A stretch of DNA of 7,187 nucleotides, taken from NCBI GenBank assembly GCA_947463975.1, contig CANHUW010000081.1, positions 1 through 7,187 of the forward strand. The letters are read 5' to 3'. Positions 6,935 to 7,187 of this stretch are shown one piece after another (positions within the stretch are counted from its first letter, which is position 1; the number at the start of each line of letters is the position of its first letter). A program made the position numbers and the translations under genes. This DNA comes from Bacteroidota bacterium (lineage in GTDB: Bacteria; Bacteroidota; Bacteroidia; Chitinophagales; Chitinophagaceae). Under the pieces are notes generated by a model. It was not told the DNA's origin. It made no database searches and saw only the letters and a list, made by a program, of their open reading frames with translations.

Positions 6935-7187
6935 TTATCTGCTGTCTTTAGCGCTTTTTTGGATCTCCAGAGAGGTCTTATACCTTACCAAGGCCTTGGT
7001 AATTGCTTCACAAATTTGATTTTGACCTTCTTCACTATTTAAATAATCTTCTTCTTGTGGATTGGATATAAAGCCAGTTTCAATTAAAACAGCTGGCATT
7101 TTAACAGCAGCTAAGACCCATATGCCTTTTTGATCTCTTTGTCTAGCTTCACGACTATTTCTGCCTGATTTTTGAAATTCGTCTTCA
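6935..7187 (-). CDS. N-acetylmuramoyl-L-alanine amidase, C-terminal part (Amidase_3 type)
   Basis: The frame enters from the right edge and ends at TAA 6937-6935, giving the last 83 residues. The block PAVLIETGFISNPQEEDYL (residues 31-49 of the fragment) is the hallmark of zinc-dependent amidases of the AmiA/AmiC, CwlC group; its glutamate (36) is the conserved catalytic glutamate. It is followed by the usual closing helix QICEAITKALVRY. Just before it, SGRNSREARQRDQKGIWVLAAVKMPA matches the family segment that carries the residues before the last strand. These enzymes cleave the amide bond between N-acetylmuramic acid and the stem peptide of murein, outside the inner membrane. The zinc histidines and any signal peptide lie outside the window. 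It is upstream of the MCE and OstA-like genes in the same direction and may form one operon with them. Confidence 0.92.
   Translation of the reverse strand, partial: EDEFQKSGRNSREARQRDQKGIWVLAAVKMPAVLIETGFISNPQEEDYLNSEEGQNQICEAITKALVRYKTSLEIQKSAKDSR
6985..7002. repeat. 18-bp perfect palindrome in the amidase gene
   Basis: TTACCAAGGCCTTGGTAA is its own reverse complement over all 18 bases. It lies in the codons for I-T-K-A-L-V near the amidase end, about 100 bases upstream of the MCE start. It could be a regulator site or a chance result of codon choice; only one copy is seen. Confidence 0.6.

Overview
The window looks like a chromosomal segment from a member of the Bacteroidota, probably of the Chitinophagales type. 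Evidence: it is AT-rich; no start codon has a Shine-Dalgarno sequence; TAnnTTTG-like -7 boxes are present; and it holds families typical of the phylum (a DUF2027-Smr protein, a long OstA-like protein, and an MCE protein with the conserved HPKRYINxSVFGKK tail). The phylum call is fairly secure; the lower rank is a guess. I see no mobile element, CRISPR array, tRNA or obvious island. This is core genome.

Plus strand, 1-4322: the last codons of an unidentified gene (to 67) are followed by a cationic-amino-acid-type APC permease (77-1771). A DUF2027-Smr protein (1773-2801) begins one base after it. A short hairpin follows, then a complete class A RNase P RNA (about 2846-3190). Next is prfB, encoding release factor 2. 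Its reading frame starts at 3230 and needs the classical +1 programmed frameshift at CTT-TGA-C (3287-3293) to give the full 363-residue protein; the long uninterrupted frame starting at 3333 is only the zero-frame-free 3' part.

Minus strand, 7187-4279: a cell-envelope cluster read right to left. It contains the C-terminus of an N-acetylmuramoyl-L-alanine amidase (7187-6935), an MCE/MlaD-family membrane-anchored protein (6886-5882), and a secreted OstA/LptA-like protein (5889-4279) that overlaps the MCE gene by 8 bases. Together they suggest cell-wall remodelling plus lipid and LPS traffic across the periplasm. The OstA-like gene runs tail-to-tail into prfB, with 44 bases coding on both strands.

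I found no convincing undescribed system. The points most worth checking are the recoding site retained in a genome without Shine-Dalgarno start signals, the convergent coding overlap, the DUF2027-Smr/rnpB/prfB neighbourhood, an 18-bp perfect palindrome inside the amidase gene, and an apparently altered tRNA-CCA-binding loop in the RNase P RNA.
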